From assembly GCF_000348925.1 (NCBI RefSeq), contig NZ_AODQ01000008.1, positions 1 to 64,000 of the forward strand: a DNA stretch of 64,000 bases. The letters run 5' to 3'. How positions within the stretch are numbered: the first letter of the stretch is position 1; each line of letters opens with the position of its first letter. Below the pieces are notes generated by a model, which saw only the letters and a list, made by a program, of their open reading frames with translations, did not search any database and was not told where the DNA came from. Origin of the DNA: Cesiribacter andamanensis AMV16 (lineage in GTDB: Bacteria; Bacteroidota; Bacteroidia; Cytophagales; Cyclobacteriaceae). Shown one piece after another: positions 37,552 through 46,485 of the stretch. A program made the position numbers and the translations under genes.

Positions 37552-40500
37552 CCAGGTGGTTTAAGAAGCGGCTGACCTTTTCCAGAAACTTTTGCCTGTG
37601 CAGCCAGAAATCCCGGCTGTAGAAGCGTTGCCAGGGCCAGTTGGCCCCTTCCAGCAGCTTGTACTGGTACACATGGCTTTCCTTGAGGGTCTGGGCATGG
37701 TAGTAGTGCAGGTCGTCGGTCAGCAGCAGGCCCAGGTACTTGTGGTGGTGCATGGCCGTAAGATCGGCAAAGGGCTGCCGCTCGCCTACCTGGTACTCGG
37801 GATGATCCAGCGTCTGCACAATGCGCTCTTTAAGCAGCCACTGCAGCTTCTGGCGGGGCAGCTGGCGGGGTTGCGGCCAGAAGCCCCCCTCCGATACCCG
37901 TTTGGCAAAGGCCAGGTACTCCCTGAAGAGCTTGGGGCCCTCATGTTTGGCATCGGCTACCTCCAGCTGCTCGGGCCAGATGCTGCTCACCACATAAATG
38001 GTTTCGCGGGCGCGGGTTACGGCCACATTCAGGCGGTTTTCGCCCCCGGCCTGGCTCAGGCTGCCAAACTGCATGAGCATACGCCCCCGGGCATCGGGCG
38101 CATAGCCTACGGAAAAGACAATGATGTCCCGCTCATCGCCCTGCACATTTTCAATGTTCTTGACAAAAAGGCTATCGGGCAGGCGCACCCCCTGCCGGGC
38201 AGCCGTTTCTTCCAGCATGTCCTGGATGAGCCCCTGCTGGCGGGCATTAAAGGTAACCACGCCAATGGTCTGCGGCTCGTACCAGGGCACCCCATCGCCG
38301 GAAAGGGATTCTTTCTGCTTCTCGTTGCTGATCAGGCCCAGCACCAGCTTTACTACCTCGGCGGCTTCCTGCCGGTTCTGCTGCTCTTCCCATACCCCTT
38401 CGGTCTTAAAAAAGCGAATGGCCGGCTCGCCCGCATTCATGCGGCGGCGGTCGGGCACCAGCTCCAGCGTATGTTTGTAAAAATGCTTGTTGGAGAAGTA
38501 AATAAGCTCGGGCGAACGGCTGCGGTAGTGACCCATCAGCTGCACCTGGGGCAGGTAGCGCTGGGCCAGGTCCAGCAGGGATTCTACTTCGGTATCGGGC
38601 TGATCTTCTTCCTGCCCATCCTCCCAGCGCACCTGGTACAGGTCATTGGGCTGCAGCTGCTTGCTATCGCCACTGATGAGCACCTGACGCCCGCGGTACA
38701 CGGCCGGCAGACCCTTCTCCACAAAACACTGCGAGGCCTCATCAAAGATCACCAGATCAAAGAGCGGCTCCATGGGAAATACGGCCGATACAGCTTCGGG
38801 CGAGGCCATCCAGCAGGGCAGCAGGCGAAACACCTCATCGCCATGCTGGGCCAGCAGCTTGCGAATGGGCCAGATCTTGCGCTTTTTGCTTACCTGGTGG
38901 CGCAAATCGCGGTACGTCACCTGGTTGTTGAGTCGGTTGTACTCCAGCTGCTGGTAGGTTTGCTCCCGCACGCGCATGTGCAGGATCTCCTGGCTGAGCT
39001 GGGCCTTTTCCTGCAGACAGGCCTGTAACTCCTGCTCCAGCTGCTGCAGCTGGCCGGTAGAAGGCGCCCGCAGCTGGGGGTATTTGGCCTCCAGGTGGCT
39101 GATCCAGGTCATGCGCAGGCTGTTGAGAAAGTAGGCTACAATTTGCTCTTCCCCAGATCCGGGGGGGGATTCTACCACCACTTTTTCCATCAGCTGCAGC
39201 TCCGGGTCGGGCAGGGCCTCCCGCAGGCGGTCAAATTCGGCGATGAGGTCAAAATCTTCCTCCAGCGAGGCCATCATCTGGCGGGCCTTGCTTTCGGAGC
39301 CCAGCAGCTTTTCAATCTGCACCGGGCTCAGGTACTGCTGCCATTCCTCCCGCTTTTGCTTAATGCTGCCCAGCAGCTTCAGCATTTCCTCCACCCCTTC
39401 TTTGAGCTCGGCATAGGTGAGTTTGCGCAGGTTGAAGTAATGATCAAAGTTGCGAATGCCCCAGAGTTGCTCCAGTGCTTTGAGCGACTTGCGCTGCAGC
39501 CGGAACCACTGCTGAAAGTCCAGTTTTTGCCGGGGCGCGGGGATATCCTGCAGCCACTCGGCCTCCCGCAGCTGGCTAAGGTTATGCTCCAGGTTCAGGC
39601 GATTGTCCAGCTTGCGCATGAGCAGCTGCACATCCTCACTCCTATTGCTCAGGCCGTTGGCCTGCATCACGGCCATGATCTCGCCATTCTGGGGCGTAAA
39701 GTACTTCCACTGCAGAAATTTTACCAGGTTGCGTTGCGCCTCCCGCCGCTCCAGCAGCACTTCCTGAAAGGGAATGAGCTTTTCGGTGGGCAGGCTAAGC
39801 TCGGGGCCGTCGCCCTCCCAGCAAACCATCAGCTGTTTTTCCAGCTGCTGCAGCCACGCGCCATCAATGCTGGCCCGCCGCATGCCCAGCATGTGCTGCA
39901 CATTGGCATACACGGCCGGGTTGCTGAGCATCTCCAGCAGCTTTTCCATTTCAGGCTCGCGCAGCAACAGGTACTCGGCCGTCTCGTAGGTAATATCATG
40001 GCGCAGGTGGCTGCTCAGCTGCTGGGAGAGCTGCTGGCGAAAGGCCTGGATCTGCTGCAGGTAGGTGAGCATCTGCTGCTGATCGGCCGGGCCCAGGCCG
40101 GCAAAGGACTTGCGCTCCAGCCAGGGGTGATTGCCCCGCCGGAAGAGGGCCGAGAGGTGCATGTATTGGCGGAAGCGGCGCACAAAATCATCGGCCCTGC
40201 CTTCGCTAAAGGGGTAGTACCGGAAGGACTGCTTCAGGTCCAGCCAGGGGGCATCCTTTTCGGTGGTGAGGTAGAGCTCCTTTGGCGATACGCCGCATTC
40301 GCTATCATCAAAAAGGGCTTCTTTAAAAGCGGCCAGCTCGTCTTTGATCTGCTCGGCCCGGCGGCTGAGCTGCTGAAAGCGGCGCTCCAGCTGAATGGTG
40401 TCCAGGCCGTAATTGTTGTTGCGGTACTCCCCTACCCGGTCTATCTGGCTGCTGAGCTGCTCATAGATCTTTTTGCGGTCCCAGCGAAAGTCATGCACCA

Positions 40501-41620
40501 GGGCCACAAAATCGGTTACCCCCTTGCTCTCCAGGCGCTGATGCACCACATCAAGGGCGGCCTTTTTTTGTGAGACCAGCAGCACCCGTTTGCCTTTGGC
40601 AATAAAATCGGCAATAAGGTTGGCAATGAGCTGGCTCTTGCCTGTGCCGGGAGGGCCCTGCACCACCAGCGACGCACCAGCCTTTACAGCCCTTATGGCG
40701 GTTTCCTGGCTGGCATCCATTTCAAAGGGCGTATTGAGGCTTTCTTCCTTAACCTGCCGGCCCAGGGCCACCATGGGGTGCAGCGCCTCGGTAGGGTTGG
40801 GCAGCTGGGCCTGCATGCGCTGCTGCATGAGGTCTTCCAGGCTATCAAAGGGCTGCTGATCGATCAGGAAATTATAGTCGGGCACAATGTAGGAGCCCGC
40901 CTGCGGAAAGATGCCCAGCACAGCCTGCTGCTGCACCTGCAGCTCCCCGGGCTTGATGGCAGCCTGCAGGGCTGCGGCCGAGAGGTTCTCGAAGGGCTGC
41001 AGCTGATCGGCAAAGAAGGTTTCGGTAAACTGCAGGGCCAGGGGCGGTTCTTTAAAGAGCTTGTAGAGCTTGGTGCGAAACAGGCGGCTGTCGGCATCCC
41101 ATTCACTGAAATTTTTCTCGAAGAGCTTTTCGGGTATCTTGTGCTGGTTGTAATGCGCATAAGCCAGCAAAAAGCTCTTATTAAGCGTAACAGGCAGCTC
41201 GGGCCGCTGCACCAGCCGCCACTCGGCCCCTTCTTCTACAATATCAACCGGAAAAAAGAGCAGCGGGCAGCGCACGGGCGTACCATCGGAAAAGCTGCCC
41301 ATGATAAACGGCCAGCCTATATAAAGATCCTGGGCGCCTCGCTCCTCCACTATAAAGCGGGTGGTGCGCTGCAGCTGGCGGATGCGGCGGCTGATGGTGT
41401 TTACACTTTCATCGCGCGGATCGGCCAGGGGCGATAAGGGGGCCTGTCTGCGGGCTATCAGCCCCTCAATCACCCCAAAAGCGGAGGTATTGGGGTAGAG
41501 ATAGTTGGCATCCCACAGATCCAGGAAATGCCCGGCCACCAGCCTGCGCAGCAGCAGGGAGCGGTTGCTCCCCGTAAGGTTGGTCAGGCGACGCAGGTAA
41601 AGCTTCAGCAGCGTTTGCAT
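37544..41620 (-). CDS. Giant SF1 (Upf1-like) helicase with nuclease-like C-terminus
   Basis: The 1358 residues form a single polypeptide. The N-terminal 290 residues resemble the DUF4011 type. Next come Walker A 'GPPGTGKS' (322-329), 'VLLVSQKKAALDVV' (motif Ia), a long coiled insertion (about 380-900), Walker B 'FDEASQC' near 957 with 'ISGDSKQLQP' (motif III), and 'NRLNVAVTRARETIYVVSS' (motif VI) near 1195. The last 90 residues ('LLLTDDLHYY...YQYKLLEGANWPWQRFYSRDFW') match the pattern of Vsr/DUF559-like PD-(D/E)XK nucleases, with weak catalytic residues. Related helicases occur both as orphan genes and in defence loci. Here it sits between a ComEA-like protein and a propeller lipoprotein with no methylase or known defence partner. 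Helicase identity is firm; function is open. Confidence 0.85.
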   Translation of the reverse strand: MQTLLKLYLRRLTNLTGSNRSLLLRRLVAGHFLDLWDANYLYPNTSAFGVIEGLIARRQAPLSPLADPRDESVNTISRRIRQLQRTTRFIVEERGAQDLYIGWPFIMGSFSDGTPVRCPLLFFPVDIVEEGAEWRLVQRPELPVTLNKSFLLAYAHYNQHKIPEKLFEKNFSEWDADSRLFRTKLYKLFKEPPLALQFTETFFADQLQPFENLSAAALQAAIKPGELQVQQQAVLGIFPQAGSYIVPDYNFLIDQQPFDSLEDLMQQRMQAQLPNPTEALHPMVALGRQVKEESLNTPFEMDASQETAIRAVKAGASLVVQGPPGTGKSQLIANLIADFIAKGKRVLLVSQKKAALDVVHQRLESKGVTDFVALVHDFRWDRKKIYEQLSSQIDRVGEYRNNNYGLDTIQLERRFQQLSRRAEQIKDELAAFKEALFDDSECGVSPKELYLTTEKDAPWLDLKQSFRYYPFSEGRADDFVRRFRQYMHLSALFRRGNHPWLERKSFAGLGPADQQQMLTYLQQIQAFRQQLSQQLSSHLRHDITYETAEYLLLREPEMEKLLEMLSNPAVYANVQHMLGMRRASIDGAWLQQLEKQLMVCWEGDGPELSLPTEKLIPFQEVLLERREAQRNLVKFLQWKYFTPQNGEIMAVMQANGLSNRSEDVQLLMRKLDNRLNLEHNLSQLREAEWLQDIPAPRQKLDFQQWFRLQRKSLKALEQLWGIRNFDHYFNLRKLTYAELKEGVEEMLKLLGSIKQKREEWQQYLSPVQIEKLLGSESKARQMMASLEEDFDLIAEFDRLREALPDPELQLMEKVVVESPPGSGEEQIVAYFLNSLRMTWISHLEAKYPQLRAPSTGQLQQLEQELQACLQEKAQLSQEILHMRVREQTYQQLEYNRLNNQVTYRDLRHQVSKKRKIWPIRKLLAQHGDEVFRLLPCWMASPEAVSAVFPMEPLFDLVIFDEASQCFVEKGLPAVYRGRQVLISGDSKQLQPNDLYQVRWEDGQEEDQPDTEVESLLDLAQRYLPQVQLMGHYRSRSPELIYFSNKHFYKHTLELVPDRRRMNAGEPAIRFFKTEGVWEEQQNRQEAAEVVKLVLGLISNEKQKESLSGDGVPWYEPQTIGVVTFNARQQGLIQDMLEETAARQGVRLPDSLFVKNIENVQGDERDIIVFSVGYAPDARGRMLMQFGSLSQAGGENRLNVAVTRARETIYVVSSIWPEQLEVADAKHEGPKLFREYLAFAKRVSEGGFWPQPRQLPRQKLQWLLKERIVQTLDHPEYQVGERQPFADLTAMHHHKYLGLLLTDDLHYYHAQTLKESHVYQYKLLEGANWPWQRFYSRDFWLHRQKFLEKVSRFLNHLDA

Positions 41621-41702
41621 AGAAGAATATAACCGGTTAAGGAAGGGACACAGGCAGCGCTAAAGATAACAATTACCGAAAACATACGCCCTACTTTTCT
41701 GC

Positions 41703-42665
41703 TCAGGGGGTAGTGAACGTAAGGTACGGGGCAATTTTCCGGATAAATTCCGCATCCAGCTGGTGGATCATCAGCAGGTCTTCTGCCTGCTGATAGGGCC
41801 CATGCTGCCGGCGATAGGCCACAATCCAGCCGGCCTGCCTGCGGCTGATATACGGATGGCTGGCCAGCTGGGATTCATCGGCCTGGTTAATGGCCAGCAG
41901 CCGGAGCTGAGGCGAAGGAGGCAGATAAGCTTTTTCCAGCAGGGCATCTGCCACTTCTGGCGGAATGCCGTAGACATCGCGTACCTGCTCGGCCGCTACA
42001 AATCCGCCCAGGGCCTCCCGAAACTTAATGATGCGGGCACTGAGCACCGGGCCTATGCCCCGGATGGCCTGCAGCTGCAGGCTGTCGGCCTCATTGAGGT
42101 TAAAGGGGGCCACCTCTTTGCGCTCCGGCCAGGCGGGCCTTGGTTCGGGCCGGGTACGCTCCCCTTCCCTGGCGGTGGTATAGGTAGCCTGGCGGGGAGC
42201 CGGCGGGGGAATCTGAATGTAGGGCTCCAGCTGCAGGTAGAGTGCTTCGGGCAGGCCATAGAGCTTGCGCAGGTCTTCCTTCTTGCGGAAAACGCCCCCC
42301 TTGCTGCGGTAGTTGAGCAGGCGCTGGGCCAGCGGCTGGGGAACCCCCAGCGCCAGCAGCGAATCAAGCGAAACCCGGTTGGGATCAAAAACAAAGCGCT
42401 GGTGCTCCGCTTCGCCCAGATCGGGCTGGGCCAGGGCCGCCGCCGGTGGCACCTCTATACTCTTTTGTGCGTCCAGCAGGGCCATGAGGCTATCGAGCTG
42501 CTGCTGATCGGCCTGGGGCTGGTAGGGACTGGCCGGCAGCAGGCGGTACACCAGCAGCGCCAGCATGAGCAACACTACGCCAGCGGCCACTACAATAAAA
42601 CTGCGGGCCTCCATACGGCTAAATCCAAAAAAATTGCGGACAAAGCGCTCAATGCCGTGCCTCAT
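41703..42665 (-). CDS. ComEA-like helix-hairpin-helix membrane-anchored protein
   Basis: The 320 residues have one N-terminal membrane helix (about 24-43) and then three helix-hairpin-helix units. The first is near 98-145 ('DSLLALGVPQPLAQRLLNYRSKGGVF'), the second near 193-245 ('NLNEADSLQLQAIRGIGPVLSARIIKFREALGGF', the classical ComEA form), and the third near 265-310 ('QADESQLASHPYISRRQAGWIVAYR'). ComEA binds incoming DNA at the membrane during natural transformation. Bacteroidota have many multi-HhH homologues whose role in uptake is unproven. The gene is 82 bases upstream of the helicase on the same strand. Confidence 0.88.
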   Translation of the reverse strand: MRHGIERFVRNFFGFSRMEARSFIVVAAGVVLLMLALLVYRLLPASPYQPQADQQQLDSLMALLDAQKSIEVPPAAALAQPDLGEAEHQRFVFDPNRVSLDSLLALGVPQPLAQRLLNYRSKGGVFRKKEDLRKLYGLPEALYLQLEPYIQIPPPAPRQATYTTAREGERTRPEPRPAWPERKEVAPFNLNEADSLQLQAIRGIGPVLSARIIKFREALGGFVAAEQVRDVYGIPPEVADALLEKAYLPPSPQLRLLAINQADESQLASHPYISRRQAGWIVAYRRQHGPYQQAEDLLMIHQLDAEFIRKIAPYLTFTTP

Positions 42666-42722
42666 AGGGGAGTTGAAAAATAGAAAAAGGCGACACTACG
42701 CCGCCTTTTGGGTATATCTCAT

Positions 42723-42863
42723 CTATATCTCATCATCATTTTCAGAAAAGCTATCGGGCTCTGGCCGCTTGGGCGCCCGCAGCACTTTCAGGAAAAAGTA
42801 GCCTGTGATAATGGTTACCGATAGCTGAACCACAATCATGGTGATTAGTGCACTTGTAGTCAT
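42723..42863 (-). CDS. MetS-like small subunit of NSS transporter (46 residues)
   Basis: A 46-residue open frame starting at ATG 42863, three bases after the stop of the NSS transporter gene on the same strand. One membrane helix fills residues 5-28 ('ALITMIVVQLSVTIITGYFF'). The tail is charged and acidic ('FSENDDEI'). This is the size, layout and location of MetS, the small subunit that accompanies the NSS transporter MetP in Corynebacterium and is often missed in annotation. The sequence pattern (helix then short charged tail) and the 3-base spacing are direct; function as a transporter subunit is by analogy. Confidence 0.75.
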   Translation of the reverse strand: MTTSALITMIVVQLSVTIITGYFFLKVLRAPKRPEPDSFSENDDEI

Positions 42864-42866
42864 ACC

Positions 42867-44771
42867 TTAGATCCTCCCGGTTAATCTGCGCATGCGCGTA
42901 GCTTTGTTTACCAATAAACTTACAAAAACGAATAACAGGATCAGCAGGATGCGCGACATATCAATATAAAAGATATTGTTGATAAAATCGCCGCTGGCCA
43001 GGGCCGTTCCTTTTTCTACCGTGGCACCCTGGGCTACCAGCAGTTGCTTATCATCGCCAAACTGGTAGGTTTTTACCACCATTAGCGAGTCAAAGGTGGT
43101 AACATCGCCCAGGCGGCTTTCGGTGATGGAGAGTGGCAGGGCTTCTCCGGCATCGTTGCGGTAGTATTGCTCCCGTTTCAGGATATCCACCACCTGCCGG
43201 CCCCGATCATCGGTGCGCAGGGGACCTACTTCACCGGCTACTTCAGACTGGTACTCGTCAGCAAAATACTCCCGGTTTACCTCTACCCCCTTGTTCTGGA
43301 TCTTGCCAATGATGCTGCTGGCATCCAGCTCCCAGTTGCCGGCCAGGGCCGCCGACCAGTCGTTATTCTTGGGGGTGATCAGCGCTCCCAGAAACACCAC
43401 CAGGATGATCAGGGGGGTAACGTATTTAATAATGGGCTTGAAGAAGAGGGGTACCTTGATGTCGGCCCCGCTGGTAAGCTCGTTCCAGGCCTTGTCGATG
43501 CCAAAACGCCAGCTGAAGATAATGCTTTCGGCCAGGGCAAAGATCACCAGCGATACGGTACCGGCCCAGTAATCATACTCATCAAACACACCCTGGTTAA
43601 AGAAAAAGACGGTGGGCAGGCCCATGAGCAGTACCAGCCCACCAAAGGACCAGGCCGCCTTGTTGCGTCCCCAGTTAAATTCATCCTCCATAAAGCCCAT
43701 CCAGGGGGTACCCATGGCCAGCGAAGAAGTAATGCCCGCAAAGAAGAGCAGGCCAAACCAGAACAGACCCGCCAGGGTAGACAGCAGCGGCCCCCACTGG
43801 TCAAAGAGGTAGGGCATGGTCTGGAAGGCCATGGCAAAACCGGCATTTTCTTTTACCCAGTCCAGGCCCAGATAACCAACTGCAATGGGAATAACGATGG
43901 AAGCACCCAGCACTACTTCCACAAAGCCGTTCATCCAGCCGGCGCTCATGGCATTGAGGGCAATATCATCCTTGGGCCGTACGTAGGAGGCATAGCAGTG
44001 AATGGTACCCATGCCCACCGAAAGAGTAAAGAAGATTTGTCCGGCAGCGGCCAGCCATACCTTCGGATCGGTAAGGGAAGTGAACTGCGGCTCCCACAGA
44101 AAGTTCAGGCCCAGGGCCGAATCGCAGTCCTCACAGCCTTCGGGTGCGCCGCTGGCCCCCAGGGTAAAGCCCCGGAACGCCAGGAACGCTCCGAATAGCA
44201 GGAGCATGGGAACGCCAATTTTGGCCACCTTCTCTACCCCGCCCTGCAGGCCTCGGGAGAGAATGTAGGTATTCAGCAGCAGACACAGAATATAGAATAC
44301 CACCGCCTCATAGGGGATGCCGGTGGTGCTAAAGCCAATGTTGACATAATCGCCGAAAAACTGGGCCACCTGGCTCTGGCTAAGGCCTGAGAAAGTCTGG
44401 GCCAGCGAGTGGTATACATAGGAGAGGGTCCAGGACTCAATGTAGCAGTAGTAGGCCGCTACGGCAATGTTGGTGAAAATGCCAAACACCCCAAAGTACT
44501 TCCAGAACCGCAGGCGGGTCATGTTATCCAGAATAAAGGGGGTAGAGTGGTTATTGAAACGGCCGCCATACCGGCCCATGGTCCACTCGATCCACAACAG
44601 GGGAATGCCCATTAAAAGAAAGCACACCAGGTAGGGGATGATAAAAGCGCCCCCGCCATTTTGTACTGCCTGTACCGGAAATCTCAAAAAGTTACCCAGA
44701 CCAACAGCATTACCGGCCATGGCCAGAATAAGCCCCACCCGGGTACCCCACGATTCTTTGTTTGTGCTCAT
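42867..44771 (-). CDS. Neurotransmitter:sodium symporter (NSS/SNF) family transporter
   Basis: The 634 residues form an Na+-coupled amino-acid transporter of the LeuT fold. Helix 1 has the ion/substrate site 'AGNAVGLGNFLRFP' (19-32), with 'GGGAFIIPY' following, and about twelve helices can be counted. Between the penultimate helix (ending 'VVFLGALITP') and the last ('ILLILLFVFVSLLV') is a soluble segment of about 120 residues, rich in acidic and polar residues, that LeuT lacks. The partner small protein follows three bases downstream. Substrate (methionine, alanine or another amino acid) cannot be read from the sequence. Confidence 0.92.
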   Translation of the reverse strand: MSTNKESWGTRVGLILAMAGNAVGLGNFLRFPVQAVQNGGGAFIIPYLVCFLLMGIPLLWIEWTMGRYGGRFNNHSTPFILDNMTRLRFWKYFGVFGIFTNIAVAAYYCYIESWTLSYVYHSLAQTFSGLSQSQVAQFFGDYVNIGFSTTGIPYEAVVFYILCLLLNTYILSRGLQGGVEKVAKIGVPMLLLFGAFLAFRGFTLGASGAPEGCEDCDSALGLNFLWEPQFTSLTDPKVWLAAAGQIFFTLSVGMGTIHCYASYVRPKDDIALNAMSAGWMNGFVEVVLGASIVIPIAVGYLGLDWVKENAGFAMAFQTMPYLFDQWGPLLSTLAGLFWFGLLFFAGITSSLAMGTPWMGFMEDEFNWGRNKAAWSFGGLVLLMGLPTVFFFNQGVFDEYDYWAGTVSLVIFALAESIIFSWRFGIDKAWNELTSGADIKVPLFFKPIIKYVTPLIILVVFLGALITPKNNDWSAALAGNWELDASSIIGKIQNKGVEVNREYFADEYQSEVAGEVGPLRTDDRGRQVVDILKREQYYRNDAGEALPLSITESRLGDVTTFDSLMVVKTYQFGDDKQLLVAQGATVEKGTALASGDFINNIFYIDMSRILLILLFVFVSLLVNKATRMRRLTGRI

Positions 44772-45064
44772 GCAGCTTGAATTTGCGCAGAAATTTGTAG
44801 AAAGCCACTGTGCGCCGAAAGGCCGGCGGCTACAGAAAGGCCGAAAATAAAGGCTTCATGCCCATATATCAAAGCTTTCTGCCCTAATCTTCTGCACAGC
44901 GGGCCGAGAATGGCTGAACAATAGCACAAAAGGGCCTGTTAAAATTCAATAAAAGCCGTATCTTCCCTGTAGATTATGCACTGCAGGCACCTGCCTGATT
45001 TTTTACTATAGCCGAACCGGGAATACCCCTTTGCTTGTTAGCCTGGCGGAGATGACAAAGCTCA

Positions 45065-45087
45065 TTATTTAAACCTGTTCTAAATAA
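45065..45087. promoter_or_regulatory. Palindrome upstream of hemA, possible operator
   Basis: TTATTTA (45065-45071) and TAAATAA (45081-45087) are perfect inverted 7-mers around a 9-base spacer, about 45 bases upstream of the hemA -7 box. The form and place suit a repressor or activator site; an iron- or haem-responsive regulator would make sense for hemA but is only inference. Confidence 0.3.
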
Positions 45088-45130
45088 GGAGATACTGATC
45101 TAGGTCATTTAATTTCTTCGCTTTCTGAGT

Positions 45131-45138
45131 TAATTTTG
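45131..45138 (+). promoter_or_regulatory. -7 promoter box of hemA
   Basis: TAATTTTG matches TAnnTTTG, 17 bases before the hemA ATG. The segment TTTCTTC 11 to 18 bases upstream is T-rich but is not a good -33 TTTG at the normal spacing. Confidence 0.5.
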
Positions 45139-45154
45139 CAGCTGGTAACTGAAA

Positions 45155-46432
45155 ATGATGCAAATCGGATTTAAAGCACTAAGTCTCTCATTTAAAAAGG
45201 CTCCCCTGGAAATCAGGGAGCTGGTTTCACTTTCAGAAGAGAATTGCCAGGCGCTTTTACAGCACCTGCGCGATGTGCTGGGCCTTGCCGAAGCGCTGGT
45301 CATCAGCACCTGCAACCGCACCGAAATCTACTATGCTGCCGAGCAGGACCTGAGCCGGGAGCTGATAGGCCTGATTGGGGTTCAGAAGGGCATTTTGCGC
45401 ACTGAAACCATTCAGCATTACTTTGAGTCGTTTACCGAGACCGAAGCCGCTGTTCGCCAGCTGTTCCGGGTAGCCCTGGGCCTGGAGTCACAGGTGGTGG
45501 GCGACCTGCAGATCAGCCACCAGATCAAGCGGGCCTATCAGTGGACCGCCGATGCCAACATGGCCGGTCCTTTTCTGCACCGCCTGCTGCATGCCATCTT
45601 CTTTACCAACAAAAAGGTAGTACAGCAAACCAGCTTCCGCGATGGTGCCGCCTCAGTATCCTATGCCGCGGCCGAGCTGGTAGAAGAGCTTACCGCCAAC
45701 CTGCTCAATCCGCAGGTGCTGCTGGTAGGCCTGGGTGAGATTGGCGCCGATGTGTGCCGTCACCTGAGCAAGCAACCCCACCTGCACCTCACCATCAGCA
45801 ACCGTACCCTGGCCAAAGCCGAGGCCATGGCTGCCGAGTGTGGCGCCCGTGTGATTCCCTTTGAAGAGGTACAGGCCGCCATTTGTGATGCCAACGTGGT
45901 GATCTCATCCGTGGCCATGGAGCAGCCCTTCATTACCCGCGCGGCCCTGGAGCAAAGTCCCCGCCTGGGCTATCAGATCTATGTAGACCTATCGGTACCC
46001 CGCAGCATTGATGCCCACGTAGAGGAGCTGCCCGGCGTACTGCTCTATAATGTCGATAACATCAACAACCTGGCCTCTGCCGCCCTGGAGCGTCGCAAAG
46101 AGGCTATTCCGCAGGTAGAACTGCTGGCCGAAGAAGCGATTGTTGAGTTTTTTGACTGGACACGCGATATGATGGTATCCCCTACCATCCAGAAACTAAA
46201 AAATGCCCTGGAGCAAATACGCCAGGAAGAAATTACCCGTTACCTGAAAACCTGCAGCGAGCAGGAAGCCCAACTGGTAGACCGGATCACCAAAAGCATG
46301 ATGCAGAAGATCATTAAACTGCCCGTGCTTCAACTCAAAGCCGCCTGCAAGCGCGGCGAAGCCGAAACCCTCATTGATGTGCTCAACGACCTCTTTAACC
46401 TGGAGGCCAGCACCCAGCCGCACAAGGACTAA
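45155..46432 (+). CDS. hemA: Glutamyl-tRNA reductase
   Basis: HemA reduces glutamyl-tRNA to glutamate-1-semialdehyde, the entry to haem by the C5 pathway. The 425 residues have the catalytic region 'ISTCNRTEIYY' with Cys 53, 'GLESQVVGDLQISHQIKRAY', and the NADPH domain 'VLLVGLGEIGADVCRHL', ending in the dimerisation helices. The N-terminus 'GFKALSLSFKKAPLEIRE' is the Bacteroidota form. No other hem gene is adjacent. A -7 box lies 17 bases upstream and a palindrome further up. The start could also be the second Met, one codon in. Confidence 0.96.
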   Translation: MMQIGFKALSLSFKKAPLEIRELVSLSEENCQALLQHLRDVLGLAEALVISTCNRTEIYYAAEQDLSRELIGLIGVQKGILRTETIQHYFESFTETEAAVRQLFRVALGLESQVVGDLQISHQIKRAYQWTADANMAGPFLHRLLHAIFFTNKKVVQQTSFRDGAASVSYAAAELVEELTANLLNPQVLLVGLGEIGADVCRHLSKQPHLHLTISNRTLAKAEAMAAECGARVIPFEEVQAAICDANVVISSVAMEQPFITRAALEQSPRLGYQIYVDLSVPRSIDAHVEELPGVLLYNVDNINNLASAALERRKEAIPQVELLAEEAIVEFFDWTRDMMVSPTIQKLKNALEQIRQEEITRYLKTCSEQEAQLVDRITKSMMQKIIKLPVLQLKAACKRGEAETLIDVLNDLFNLEASTQPHKD

Positions 46433-46485
46433 GCTTTTTCCCGGCAACCGGAACTCTCTCGTCAGCAATACCCTTAAGGAACGGT

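Larger units (their letters stand above)
44772..45154. other. Gene-free region between the divergent NSS and hemA genes
   Basis: A 383-bp AT-richer stretch containing the promoters of both genes. I find no open frame with coding character and no RNA gene. The only structured part is the palindrome at 45065-45087 and the hemA -7 box. Confidence 0.6.

Noticed and set aside
37592-40573. Long plus-strand open frames (478 and 492 codons) opposite the helicase gene
   Set aside because: They are antisense shadows of a GC-rich gene with low stop-codon density. The minus-strand frame has full helicase motifs.
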